From the NCBI GenBank assembly GCA_015060335.1, contig SUYR01000025.1, positions 1 to 36,692 on the forward strand: a DNA stretch of 36,692 nucleotides. Reading direction: 5' to 3'. The position numbers and the translations under genes were made by a program. The notes under the pieces were generated by a model, which saw nothing but the letters and a program-made list of their open reading frames with translations, did no database searches and had not been told where the DNA came from. The DNA comes from Bacteroidales bacterium. Lineage in GTDB: Bacteria > Bacteroidota > Bacteroidia > Bacteroidales > UBA932. This document shows, piece by piece, positions 18,103 to 24,827 of this stretch (position 1 is its first letter; each line of letters starts with the position of its first letter).

Positions 18103-18142
18103 AAAAAATTAAGACCGATCAAATAAATTTTTGGTCGGCCTT
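18103..18142 (-). terminator. Terminator after the tonB-family gene
   Basis: On the minus strand AAGGCCGACC pairs with GATCGGTCTT (8 Watson-Crick pairs, one wobble, one mismatch) and is followed by AATTTTTT. It sits between the TonB stop (18164) and the hflX start (18091), so hflX may depend on read-through or a promoter in this short gap. Confidence 0.6.
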
Positions 18143-18163
18143 AGTTATGATATTTGGGTTATG

Positions 18164-18853
18164 TTATCTAAGCTGGAATATCACAGGGAAGGTATATGTT
18201 ACAGGAACGGCGCGGTCTCTCTGCTTTCCTGGCTTCCACTTCGGTGACATTGAAACGACTCTGACAGCCTCTTTGTCAAGTGAAGGGTCAACACCACGGA
18301 GAACTCTTACCTTAGTGACTGAACCATCTTTCTCAACAGTAAACTGAAGGGTAACACGACCCTGTACACCGTTTTCCTTTGCAATTTCTGGATAAACAAG
18401 TCTTGAGTTCACCCATTTTGAGAACTGGTTTGCGTCTCCACCCTGGAATGATGGTTTCTCCTCTACGAGCTGGAATGGAATAGCCTCTTCTTCAACTACT
18501 TCCTCTTCTACTTCTACGTAGTCCATGATCTCAACTCCGAGTGATGCATCATCCTCGAGGTTCATGAACATGTCATCCTCAAGTTCGATCTCGTCATCAA
18601 CGATGTCGATCTGGTCTGAAAGAACTGGCATCTTCGGCGCAGCTGGTGGCGGCGGCGGAGTCTCCATGTTAGTTGAAATGATCTCTTCTTCTACGAGAAT
18701 CTCAGTGTTGTCTTCGAGGACTGCAAGATTAGTCTCTTTAGATGTCCACTCGAAAGCGATGTAGGTGATTAGAAGTGAAATGATCAGTCCAATCTCTACA
18801 AATAGAAGCTTCTTGTTCTCCAAGTTTGCTTTTTCCGACTTTTTGATTTCCAT
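18164..18853 (-). CDS. tonB: TonB family energy-transducing protein
   Basis: The product has 229 residues. It has a cytoplasmic N-terminus (MEIKKSEKANLENKK), one transmembrane helix at about 16-36 (LLFVEIGLIISLLITYIAF), a short proline run (METPPPPPAAPKMP) and a highly acidic linker at about 80-130. The TonB C-terminal domain covers about 140-229: 'FSKWVNSRLVYPEIAKENGVQGRVTLQFTVEKDGSVTKVRVLRG...SMSPKWKPGKQRDRAVPVTYTFPVIFQL'. TonB passes proton-motive force from ExbB/ExbD to outer-membrane receptors. exbB and exbD are not adjacent, so this may be one of several TonB paralogues. The acidic linker instead of a long Pro-Lys spacer is common in Bacteroidota. Confidence 0.9.
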   Translation of the reverse strand: MEIKKSEKANLENKKLLFVEIGLIISLLITYIAFEWTSKETNLAVLEDNTEILVEEEIISTNMETPPPPPAAPKMPVLSDQIDIVDDEIELEDDMFMNLEDDASLGVEIMDYVEVEEEVVEEEAIPFQLVEEKPSFQGGDANQFSKWVNSRLVYPEIAKENGVQGRVTLQFTVEKDGSVTKVRVLRGVDPSLDKEAVRVVSMSPKWKPGKQRDRAVPVTYTFPVIFQLR

Positions 18854-18885
18854 ATCTGTAGTTTTGTTTTTACTCTTTTAGGCGG

Positions 18886-18916
18886 TAAAGTTAGAAATTA
18901 TATTTTTTATTTCAAA
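18886..18916 (-). promoter_or_regulatory. Promoter for the tonB-family gene
   Basis: Minus-strand TTTG (18916-18913), a 19-base spacer and TAACTTTA (18893-18886), 7 of 8 matches to TAnnTTTG. It lies 33-63 bases upstream of the ATG and faces away from the ybeY promoter. Confidence 0.55.
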
Positions 18917-18935
18917 CTTTTTACAAGTTGTTTTG

Positions 18936-18943
18936 TAGATTTG
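18936..18943 (+). promoter_or_regulatory. Promoter -7 element for ybeY-mnmG
   Basis: TAGATTTG is a perfect TAnnTTTG match 18 bases before the ybeY ATG at 18962. A TTG at 18941 in the same frame lies inside this element and so is not a credible start. Confidence 0.5.
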
Positions 18944-18961
18944 CAGAAAATTACATTAATA

Positions 18962-19381
18962 ATGATTTCATATTACTTTGAGGATACAGACTTTGTTTTC
19001 CGTAAGAAGACATTGAACAACAAGTGGCTTAAGCTTGTAGCAGAGAGTGAAATCCGTAGGATAGGGGATATTTCTATAATTTTCTGTTCTGACAATTATA
19101 TATTGGATGTTAATCAGCAGTATCTCCAGCATGACTATTTCACTGATATAATCACTTTTGATTATTGCGAAGGTGTCAGACTTTCAGGAGATCTCTTCAT
19201 AAGTGTTGACAGTGTCAGAGAAAATGCTGTCGAGTATGGCACTGAGTTCGACGAGGAGTTGAACAGGGTAATTGTGCATGGTGTCCTTCATCTGATAGGG
19301 TATGACGATCATTGTGATGAGGATATTCAAGTTATGAGGAGTAAAGAGAATTATTATCTTTCATTGCGAGAGTTACTGTAG
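18962..19381 (+). CDS. ybeY: Endoribonuclease / rRNA maturation factor YbeY
   Basis: The product has 139 residues from ATG 18962 (MISYYFEDTDFVFRKK), which matches the start of Bacteroidota homologues. The UPF0054 core is present: 'IGDISIIFCSDNYILDVNQQYLQHDYFTDIITFDY', then the metal site H106GVLH110LIGYDDH117. In E. coli YbeY the motif is HGxLHLxGYDH, so the third His here is one position further on. YbeY is a metal-dependent nuclease for 16S rRNA 3' maturation and ribosome quality control. It is followed by mnmG after only 3 bp, so the two form a translation-related operon. Confidence 0.93.
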   Translation: MISYYFEDTDFVFRKKTLNNKWLKLVAESEIRRIGDISIIFCSDNYILDVNQQYLQHDYFTDIITFDYCEGVRLSGDLFISVDSVRENAVEYGTEFDEELNRVIVHGVLHLIGYDDHCDEDIQVMRSKENYYLSLRELL

Positions 19382-19384
19382 TGT

Positions 19385-21484
19385 ATGAATAAAGTTTACG
19401 ATGTAATAGTTGTCGGTGGTGGTCATGCCGGTTGTGAAGCTGCGATGGCTGCATCTCGTATGGGATCTAGCGTTCTTCTTATATCTATGGATATGAACAA
19501 GTTCGCGCAGATGTCTTGTAATCCTGCCATTGGTGGAATAGCTAAAGGTCAGATAGTCAGAGAAATAGATGCTCTTGGTGGTTATACTGGAATTGTTACG
19601 GATGCTTCTACCTTGCAGTTCAGAATGCTCAACAGGTCAAAAGGACCGGCAATGTGGAGTCCTCGTGCGCAGTGTGATAAAATCCAGTTTTCTCTTTACT
19701 GGCGAAAAATACTCGAAAGTGCTTGTAAATTAGACATTTACCAAGATACTGTAACCTCTTTTCTTTTCTGTGGTTCTAAAATTACGGGCGTTTGTACGAC
19801 TACCGGTGCAATATTCAATTCTCAGACAGTTATCCTTACTGCCGGAACCTTCCTCGGAGGACGTATGTTTATTGGACGAACCATGTTCGAGGGTGGTCGA
19901 ATCGGTGAACTTCCTTCTCATGGTCTGACTTCTCTACTTTCCGATATGGGAATTTCGACAGCGAGGATGAAGACAGGTACTCCACCAAGAATAGACATTT
20001 CTTCTGTCGATACTTCTTCCATGATTCATCAATGGGGTGATGATTGTCCGGATAAATTTTCATATCTGCCATTTCTTTCTTCTGCGCAGAATTCTACTCC
20101 GCAGATGCCTTGTTTTGTAGTTCATACTAATGAACAGGTACATGATATTCTAAGGAGTGGATTTGGAGATTCCCCTTTGTTTTCAGGACTTATTACCGGT
20201 ATAGGTCCGCGTTATTGTCCGAGTATTGAGGATAAACTGAGAACTTTTGCAGGCAAGACCGAACATCAGCTTTTCCTTGAGCCGGAGGGTAGGGGAACAA
20301 ATGAATATTATCTTCAGGGTTTCTCTTCATCACTTCCTCTCAATATCCAGATGGATGCTCTTCATTCTATTAAAGGTCTGGAGAATGCTAAGGTATTTCG
20401 CCCTGCTTATGCGGTTGAATACGATTACTTCGATCCTACTCAGCTTAAGCCTACACTTGAGTTGAAGTCAATAGAGGGACTTTTCCTTGCTGGTCAAGTG
20501 AACGGTACTACCGGATATGAGGAGGCAGCTGCACAGGGATTGATTGCTGGTATGAATGCTCATCTGAAAGTTGCCGGAAAGGATCCTTTCATACTCAAGA
20601 GGGATCAGGCTTACATAGGAGTGCTTATAGATGATCTTATTACCAAGGGTGTAGATGAGCCTTATAGAATGTTCACTTCGAGGGCAGAATACAGGATACT
20701 TCTGAGGCAGGATAATGCGGATTTGCGTTTGACAGAACTTTCTTATAAGGCTGGATTAGCTGACAGATTCAGATATGATTATACTTGCAGGAAGTATGAT
20801 TCTGTAGATAAATTCAATCAATTTTTTGAAGATACATCTGTCAGACCGGAGCATGTAAATGCATATCTTGAGTCTGTTTCTACGTCAGTGGTCAACTCCA
20901 GAACAAGGCTTTCTGCGCTTATTTCACGTCCGCAGGTAAGTCTTCATGAATTGTTTAATATTGTTCCACGTGGAACAATTACTAAATCTGGGATTGAAAT
21001 TGATGAAGAATTTTCTTCTCCTCTCAAGTCTTTTACTGACTCTGATTATTATGATCTCATATCATATGGCAAGAGGTCTGATCTGGATAATAAGGTAAAA
21101 GGGGAGTACTCTTCTGATTCTTCTATTTTGGATGCCTTCCATGTTCTTCAGTTCAATACAGAGTATCCTGTATCGTTGTTGGATCCGGATAAATTGAATT
21201 CTACAGTATGTGAAAATTATAAGAGAGAGATACTTGATTCTTCTGAAATATCTATAAAATATAAAGGGTATATTCAGAGGGAGAGACAGATGGCGGATAA
21301 AATTCTGCGCCTTGAAAATCTTACAATACCTGAGGATTTTGATTTTGATAGGGTAGAGAGTCTTTCTATAGAGTGCCGTCAGAAGCTGAAGAAATATGCT
21401 CCACGTACAATTGCACAGGCTTCCAGAATATCAGGAGTTTCTCCTGCGGATATATCTGTTCTGCTTGTTTATTTCGGTAGATAG
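19385..21484 (+). CDS. mnmG: tRNA U34 carboxymethylaminomethyl-modifying enzyme MnmG (GidA), with a long insertion
   Basis: The product has 699 residues, some 70 longer than typical MnmG. It has the FAD dinucleotide motif '[14 protein letters not shown]', '[13 protein letters not shown]', '[26 protein letters not shown]', '[11 protein letters not shown]' and '[13 protein letters not shown]'. The C-terminal helical domain that binds MnmE and tRNA ends with '[27 protein letters not shown]'. MnmG with MnmE installs cmnm5 on wobble uridine. The extra residues lie at about 525-600, between '[14 protein letters not shown]' and '[22 protein letters not shown]', where other MnmG proteins have a short stretch. 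The insertion begins exactly at a perfect parS-like site (20962-20977). A second parS-like palindrome covers the stop codon. Confidence 0.95.
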   Translation: MNKVYDVIVVGGGHAGCEAAMAASRMGSSVLLISMDMNKFAQMSCNPAIGGIAKGQIVREIDALGGYTGIVTDASTLQFRMLNRSKGPAMWSPRAQCDKIQFSLYWRKILESACKLDIYQDTVTSFLFCGSKITGVCTTTGAIFNSQTVILTAGTFLGGRMFIGRTMFEGGRIGELPSHGLTSLLSDMGISTARMKTGTPPRIDISSVDTSSMIHQWGDDCPDKFSYLPFLSSAQNSTPQMPCFVVHTNEQVHDILRSGFGDSPLFSGLITGIGPRYCPSIEDKLRTFAGKTEHQLFLEPEGRGTNEYYLQGFSSSLPLNIQMDALHSIKGLENAKVFRPAYAVEYDYFDPTQLKPTLELKSIEGLFLAGQVNGTTGYEEAAAQGLIAGMNAHLKVAGKDPFILKRDQAYIGVLIDDLITKGVDEPYRMFTSRAEYRILLRQDNADLRLTELSYKAGLADRFRYDYTCRKYDSVDKFNQFFEDTSVRPEHVNAYLESVSTSVVNSRTRLSALISRPQVSLHELFNIVPRGTITKSGIEIDEEFSSPLKSFTDSDYYDLISYGKRSDLDNKVKGEYSSDSSILDAFHVLQFNTEYPVSLLDPDKLNSTVCENYKREILDSSEISIKYKGYIQRERQMADKILRLENLTIPEDFDFDRVESLSIECRQKLKKYAPRTIAQASRISGVSPADISVLLVYFGR
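20962..20977. promoter_or_regulatory. parS-like ParB-binding site inside mnmG
   Basis: TGTTCCACGTGGAACA is a perfect 16-bp palindrome matching the conserved bacterial parS consensus TGTTnCACGTGnAACA; the palindrome extends to 20 bp (20960-20979). It is read through as codons 526-532 (IVPRGTI) of MnmG. ParB/Spo0J spreads from such sites near the origin to organise chromosome segregation. Confidence 0.8.
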
Positions 21485-21518
21485 AAAAAAGTGTTCCACG
21501 TGGAACACTTTTTTCTAT
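21481..21518. promoter_or_regulatory. parS-like site within a 38-bp perfect palindrome; also terminator-like
   Basis: The core TGTTCCACGTGGAACA is at 21492-21507. The flanking bases extend the palindrome perfectly to 19-base arms (21481-21499 and 21500-21518), including the TAG stop codon of mnmG at 21482-21484. CTTTTTT on the plus strand and the same on the minus strand make it resemble a bidirectional terminator between the convergent mnmG and ruvA genes. Both roles are compatible. Confidence 0.8.
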
Positions 21519-21602
21519 TATAGTACTGTAGAAACAACATGCATGTTTACACTATACTTGATATGACAGGTGTAAGCTGATGTTCATTACCATTTATGAT
21601 AG

Positions 21603-22190
21603 TTAAAGGAGTTTCAGTGCAAGTTTTATTATTTCTTCGAGACTTGCAGAAGGCTTTTCCTTGAGTACAGAGTTGACTGCTTTTGTTACGTTTGCCTTGG
21701 TGAATCCGAGCATTACCAGGGCTGTAGTTGCTTCTTCCGTTGCGGCATTTGAAGATGATCCGAAAAGCTGTCCGCTGTCTGTTCCGCCTCCTTTGACTAT
21801 CTTGTCCTTAAGTTCCAGAATGAGCCTCTGAGCGCTTTTCATTCCGATTCCTTTTATGCTCTTTATCTTGTTGATGTCTTCGGCAAGGATAGCTGTCCTT
21901 ATCTCTTCCGAGGACATTGAAGAGAGCATCATACGTGCTGTGGAAGCTCCGATTCCGGATACTCCGATAAGAAGTCTGAACAGTTCTCTTTCGTCTTTTG
22001 AGGCGAAGCCATAGTACAGTTCTTCGTCTTCTCTGAGATAATGATGAATATATACGATGCTGTCCTTCCTGCCGTTCAGGCTTTCGTAAGTCTGAAGCGA
22101 TATAAGGATTCTGTATCCTATTCCGTAAGTTTCAAGTATTACTTCTGTAGGGGAGAGTTCGGTTATCTGCCCTTTGATGTAGTCTATCAT
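21603..22190 (-). CDS. ruvA: Holliday junction branch-migration subunit RuvA
   Basis: The product has 195 residues, the usual length. The OB-fold N-terminus (MIDYIKGQITELSPTEVILETYGIGYRILIS) is followed by 'YIHHYLREDEELYYGFASKDERELFRLL', two helix-hairpin-helix motifs 'LIGVSGIGASTARMML' and 'IKSIKGIGMKSAQRLILELKDK', a flexible Gly/Ser linker (about 132-150) and the RuvB-binding domain III 'ATTALVMLGFTKANVTKAVNSVL'. RuvA tetramers clamp the Holliday junction and dock RuvB. It stands alone, convergent with mnmG and divergent from sufS. Confidence 0.96.
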   Translation of the reverse strand: MIDYIKGQITELSPTEVILETYGIGYRILISLQTYESLNGRKDSIVYIHHYLREDEELYYGFASKDERELFRLLIGVSGIGASTARMMLSSMSSEEIRTAILAEDINKIKSIKGIGMKSAQRLILELKDKIVKGGGTDSGQLFGSSSNAATEEATTALVMLGFTKANVTKAVNSVLKEKPSASLEEIIKLALKLL

Positions 22191-22215
22191 GTTCTGTAGA
22201 TATATGTTAGTCCTG

Positions 22216-22223
22216 CAAAATTA
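22216..22223 (-). promoter_or_regulatory. Promoter -7 element for ruvA
   Basis: Minus-strand TAATTTTG is a perfect TAnnTTTG match, 25 bases before the ruvA ATG. It is back to back with the sufS element 34 bases away. Confidence 0.5.
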
Positions 22224-22257
22224 TGATAAAATCCTATAAAAGAAAGAGAGTTTTTGC

Positions 22258-22265
22258 TAAATTTG
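22258..22265 (+). promoter_or_regulatory. Promoter -7 element for sufS
   Basis: TAAATTTG is a perfect TAnnTTTG match. It lies 16 bases before an ATG at 22282 and 40 before the preferred ATG at 22306; the short distance to 22282 argues for the later start. Confidence 0.5.
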
Positions 22266-22305
22266 CAGGCTTATTGCGTGTATGCGCGTGCGAAGTACAA
22301 GTCTT

Positions 22306-23535
22306 ATGTCGGCTGTTTCTGAAATACGTAGTCTGTTTCCTGCACTTTCAAGAAAGGTGTATGGGAAGGATCTTGTGTATTTTGACAATGCCGCTACCAG
22401 CCAGCGTCCTCAATCCGTAATCGACAAGTGGAACGGGATAAGTGGATATTCCAATGCAAACATCCATAGGGCTGTCCACCGTCTTGCTGATGAAGCTACT
22501 CAGGCATATGAGGGTGCAAGAGATACTGTAAGAGAGTTTCTGAATGCAGAGCATAGGGAAGAGATTGTCTTTACATCAGGTACTACCGCATCTGTCAATC
22601 TCGTTGCTTTTTCTTTTGGCGAAGCCTTTGTCAGAAGCGGCGACGAAATTATAGTTTCAGAAGCAGAACATCATTCCAATATTGTCCCGTGGCAGCTGAT
22701 GTGTGAGCGAAAAGGTGCTGTCTTAAGGGTGCTTCCTGTGGATGATCATGGTTATCTCATGACAGAGAAACTGGATGAACTGCTTACTGAAAGGACAAAG
22801 CTGTTGGCTGTGACTCACATTTCCAATGTGCTCGGTATAATCAATCCTGTGAAGAAAATCGTGGCAAAGTGTCATTCTATGGGAGTTCCTGTACTTGTTG
22901 ACGGTGCCCAGGGAATAGTTCATTGCAGCGTGGATGTGCAGGATCTTGATTGTGATTTCTATGTTTTTTCAGGGCATAAGATGTATGCAGCGACCGGAAC
23001 AGGAGTCCTGTACGGAAAGAAGAAGTGGCTTGATGCCATGCCTCCTTATATGGGCGGGGGAGAGATGGTCGGCACAGTCAGTTTTTCAGGAACGACCTAT
23101 GCTCCACTTCCTATGAAGTTTGAGGCAGGCACACAGAATTTCGCTTCGACAGCTACTTTCAAAGAAGCCGTAAATATGGTTAACTTATTGAATGATAATA
23201 AGTTAAAAAATAAAATAGATGAAATAAGGGACTATCTTCTGGATTATTTTCTTTCGGATGAGAGAATAAGTCTTTATGGTGTTCCTCGTGGAACATATGA
23301 GGATAAGATACCTCTTTTCTCCTTTACTGTGAAGGGAGTACATCATGAGGATCTTGCTCTTATTCTCGACAAGATGGGTGTGGCGGTAAGATCCGGGCAG
23401 ATGTGTGCTGAACCGGTCATGGACAGATTTGGAGTAACCGGTATGTTGAGAGCATCGCTGGCGCCGTACAATACTATCCAGGAAGCGGAATATTTTGTTA
23501 AATGCTTGAATAAAGCTATTGATATGTTGATTTAA
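22306..23535 (+). CDS. sufS: Cysteine desulfurase SufS
   Basis: From ATG 22306 the product has 409 residues (MSAVSEIRSLFPALSRKVYGK), aligning with family N-termini; an in-frame ATG at 22282 would add eight. It is a PLP-dependent class V aminotransferase fold enzyme. PLP Lys225 is in 'FSGHKMYAATGTGVLYGK', an 'EAEHHSNIVPW' motif precedes it, and the sulfur-carrying Cys367 is in 'RSGQMCAEPVMDRFG'. The common family form is RxGHHCAQP, so the two His are replaced by Gln-Met here. SufS takes sulfur from cysteine and hands it to SufE, encoded next. A near-parS site at 23280-23295 falls in codons for VPRGT. sufB, sufC and sufD are not in the window. Confidence 0.94.
   Translation: MSAVSEIRSLFPALSRKVYGKDLVYFDNAATSQRPQSVIDKWNGISGYSNANIHRAVHRLADEATQAYEGARDTVREFLNAEHREEIVFTSGTTASVNLVAFSFGEAFVRSGDEIIVSEAEHHSNIVPWQLMCERKGAVLRVLPVDDHGYLMTEKLDELLTERTKLLAVTHISNVLGIINPVKKIVAKCHSMGVPVLVDGAQGIVHCSVDVQDLDCDFYVFSGHKMYAATGTGVLYGKKKWLDAMPPYMGGGEMVGTVSFSGTTYAPLPMKFEAGTQNFASTATFKEAVNMVNLLNDNKLKNKIDEIRDYLLDYFLSDERISLYGVPRGTYEDKIPLFSFTVKGVHHEDLALILDKMGVAVRSGQMCAEPVMDRFGVTGMLRASLAPYNTIQEAEYFVKCLNKAIDMLI
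23280..23295. promoter_or_regulatory. Degenerate parS-like site inside sufS
   Basis: TGTTCCTCGTGGAACA differs from the two perfect sites in this window at one base (T for A at 23286). It encodes VPRGT, the same peptide as the mnmG site. Confidence 0.5.
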
Positions 23536-23538
23536 TAT

Positions 23539-23603
23539 CTCTCGACTTCGCTTGAGATGACAGTACAGTCTGTCATTCCGACCGACAGTAGGGAGTAGAG
23601 GAA
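23539..23603. repeat. Pair of inverted REP-like units between sufS and sufE
   Basis: TCTCGACTTCGCTTGAGATGACAG and CTGTCATTCCGACCG... face each other around ATGACAG-TACAGT-CTGTCAT. The right unit (from 23570) ends in AGTAGAGGAAT, so its last bases supply the Shine-Dalgarno-like AGAGGA for sufE. Confidence 0.55.
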
Positions 23604-23609
23604 TAAGTT

Positions 23610-24017
23610 ATGAGTTTGCAGGAAGCGGAAAACGCCATTGTCGAAGAGTTTTCGATGTATGAGGAATGGCTTGACAAATATGAATATCTGATAGAACTGG
23701 GAAAGTCATTGACTGACTATCCTGAGGAGGCGAAGACTGAGGATAAGCTTATAAAGGGATGTCAGTCAAGAGTATGGCTTGATTACAGGATTGAGGATGG
23801 AAAGATAATCTTCAATGCAGACAGCGACGCCATCATCACCAAGGGAATAATATCCTTGCTTATAGGATTATATTCGGACAGGACACCTCAGGAGATTCTT
23901 TCATCGGATTTTTCTGTGGTGGAGAAGATAGGACTGAAGGAGAATCTTTCACCTACAAGGGCTAACGGACTTGTGTCCATGATTGCCAAAATCAGAGAAA
24001 TAGCAAGAAGTATATGA
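23610..24017 (+). CDS. sufE: Sulfur acceptor protein SufE
   Basis: The product has 135 residues. The acceptor Cys51 lies in 'KLIKGCQSRVWLD', matching Cys51 of E. coli SufE. 'EWLDKYEYLIELGKSL' and the C-terminal 'LSPTRANGLVSMIAKIREIA' are also typical. SufE accepts persulfide from SufS and stimulates its activity. The start has AGAGGA 7 bases upstream, one of the few Shine-Dalgarno-like sequences in the window, contributed by the preceding REP-like unit. It overlaps the next gene by 4 bp (ATGA), indicating translational coupling. Confidence 0.95.
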   Translation: MSLQEAENAIVEEFSMYEEWLDKYEYLIELGKSLTDYPEEAKTEDKLIKGCQSRVWLDYRIEDGKIIFNADSDAIITKGIISLLIGLYSDRTPQEILSSDFSVVEKIGLKENLSPTRANGLVSMIAKIREIARSI

Positions 24018-24319
24018 ATTTGGAAAGAGATATAATAAGAGCTCTCAGACAAGTATATGACCCGGAAATACCTGTGAATGTATATGATCTCGGACTTATT
24101 TACGAGATCAAGGTCAATGAAGAGCATGAGGTGTATATCCAGATGACTCTTACTGCGCCGAACTGTCCGATGGCAGATTATGTGATGGCTCAGGTGAAGG
24201 AGGCCGTGGCGGACGTTCCAGGTGTGGTTGAAGTGAAGGTGGATCTGGTTTTTGAGCCGGTTTGGGATAAGAGCAGGATGAGTGAGGAAGCACTGGTGGA
24301 GCTTGGTCTGGATGATTGA
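24014..24319 (+). CDS. MIP18/DUF59 family Fe-S assembly protein, SufT-like
   Basis: The product has 101 residues of a single MIP18 (DUF59) domain: 'RQVYDPEIPVNVYDLGLIYEI', 'VYIQMTLTAPNCPMADYVMAQV' with the conserved Cys, and 'VVEVKVDLVFEPVWDKSRMSEEA'. Proteins of this family (SufT, PaaD, eukaryotic CIAO2) help deliver Fe-S clusters. Its 4-bp overlap with sufE supports a role in the Suf pathway. SufT would be the natural symbol, but I leave it blank as the family has several branches. Confidence 0.92.
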   Translation: MNLERDIIRALRQVYDPEIPVNVYDLGLIYEIKVNEEHEVYIQMTLTAPNCPMADYVMAQVKEAVADVPGVVEVKVDLVFEPVWDKSRMSEEALVELGLDD

Positions 24320-24340
24320 AGAGCAGAGGACTCACTGCCT

Positions 24341-24814
24341 ATGCAGACGGTCCGTGACGATATGGAAAAGGTGGATTTATACCTTTCTTTAGGCTCAAAT
24401 CAGGGTGATAGGGCTCAACATCTGGAAAATGCCTTATCTTTGCTTAATATTGAGCTTAAAAGACCTTATAAGGAGGTATCTTCGTTTATAGAGACAGAGC
24501 CTTGGGGATTTGATTCGGATGAGAAGTTTCTCAATGCGGCTGTTCACTATGAGCTGGAATTGCCAAGGGGGTATAATCCTGAAGCAGAAGGTCTGATGAT
24601 ACTTGAGATATGTAAGGATATCGAGAGAAGGATGGGTAGAAGCGGTGAGCCTCAATATGACGAAGGAGGACATAGAATATATACATCCAGGCCGATTGAT
24701 ATAGATATTCTGCTTTTCGGAGAGAACAGGATAGATTGCCCGGAACTTACGGTTCCTCATAAGCTGATGTATGAGAGGGACTTTGTTATGATACCGTTGA
24801 ATGAAATTTTATAA
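24341..24814 (+). CDS. folK: 2-amino-4-hydroxy-6-hydroxymethyldihydropteridine pyrophosphokinase (HPPK)
   Basis: The product has 157 residues from ATG 24341; AGAGGA lies 10 bases upstream. A second in-frame ATG at 24362 (MEKVDLYLSLGSNQGDR) would fit the family start equally well. HPPK motifs are present: 'LSLGSNQGDR', 'SSFIETEPWGF', 'ERRMGRSGEP' and 'SRPIDIDILLFGE' with the Mg-binding Asp pair, then 'VPHKLMYERDFVMIPL'. It transfers pyrophosphate from ATP to the pterin in folate synthesis. It is 21 bp after the SufT-like gene and its end lies 13 bp before the glycyl-tRNA synthetase ATG. Confidence 0.93.
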   Translation: MQTVRDDMEKVDLYLSLGSNQGDRAQHLENALSLLNIELKRPYKEVSSFIETEPWGFDSDEKFLNAAVHYELELPRGYNPEAEGLMILEICKDIERRMGRSGEPQYDEGGHRIYTSRPIDIDILLFGENRIDCPELTVPHKLMYERDFVMIPLNEIL

Positions 24815-24827
24815 CTATAATACTATT

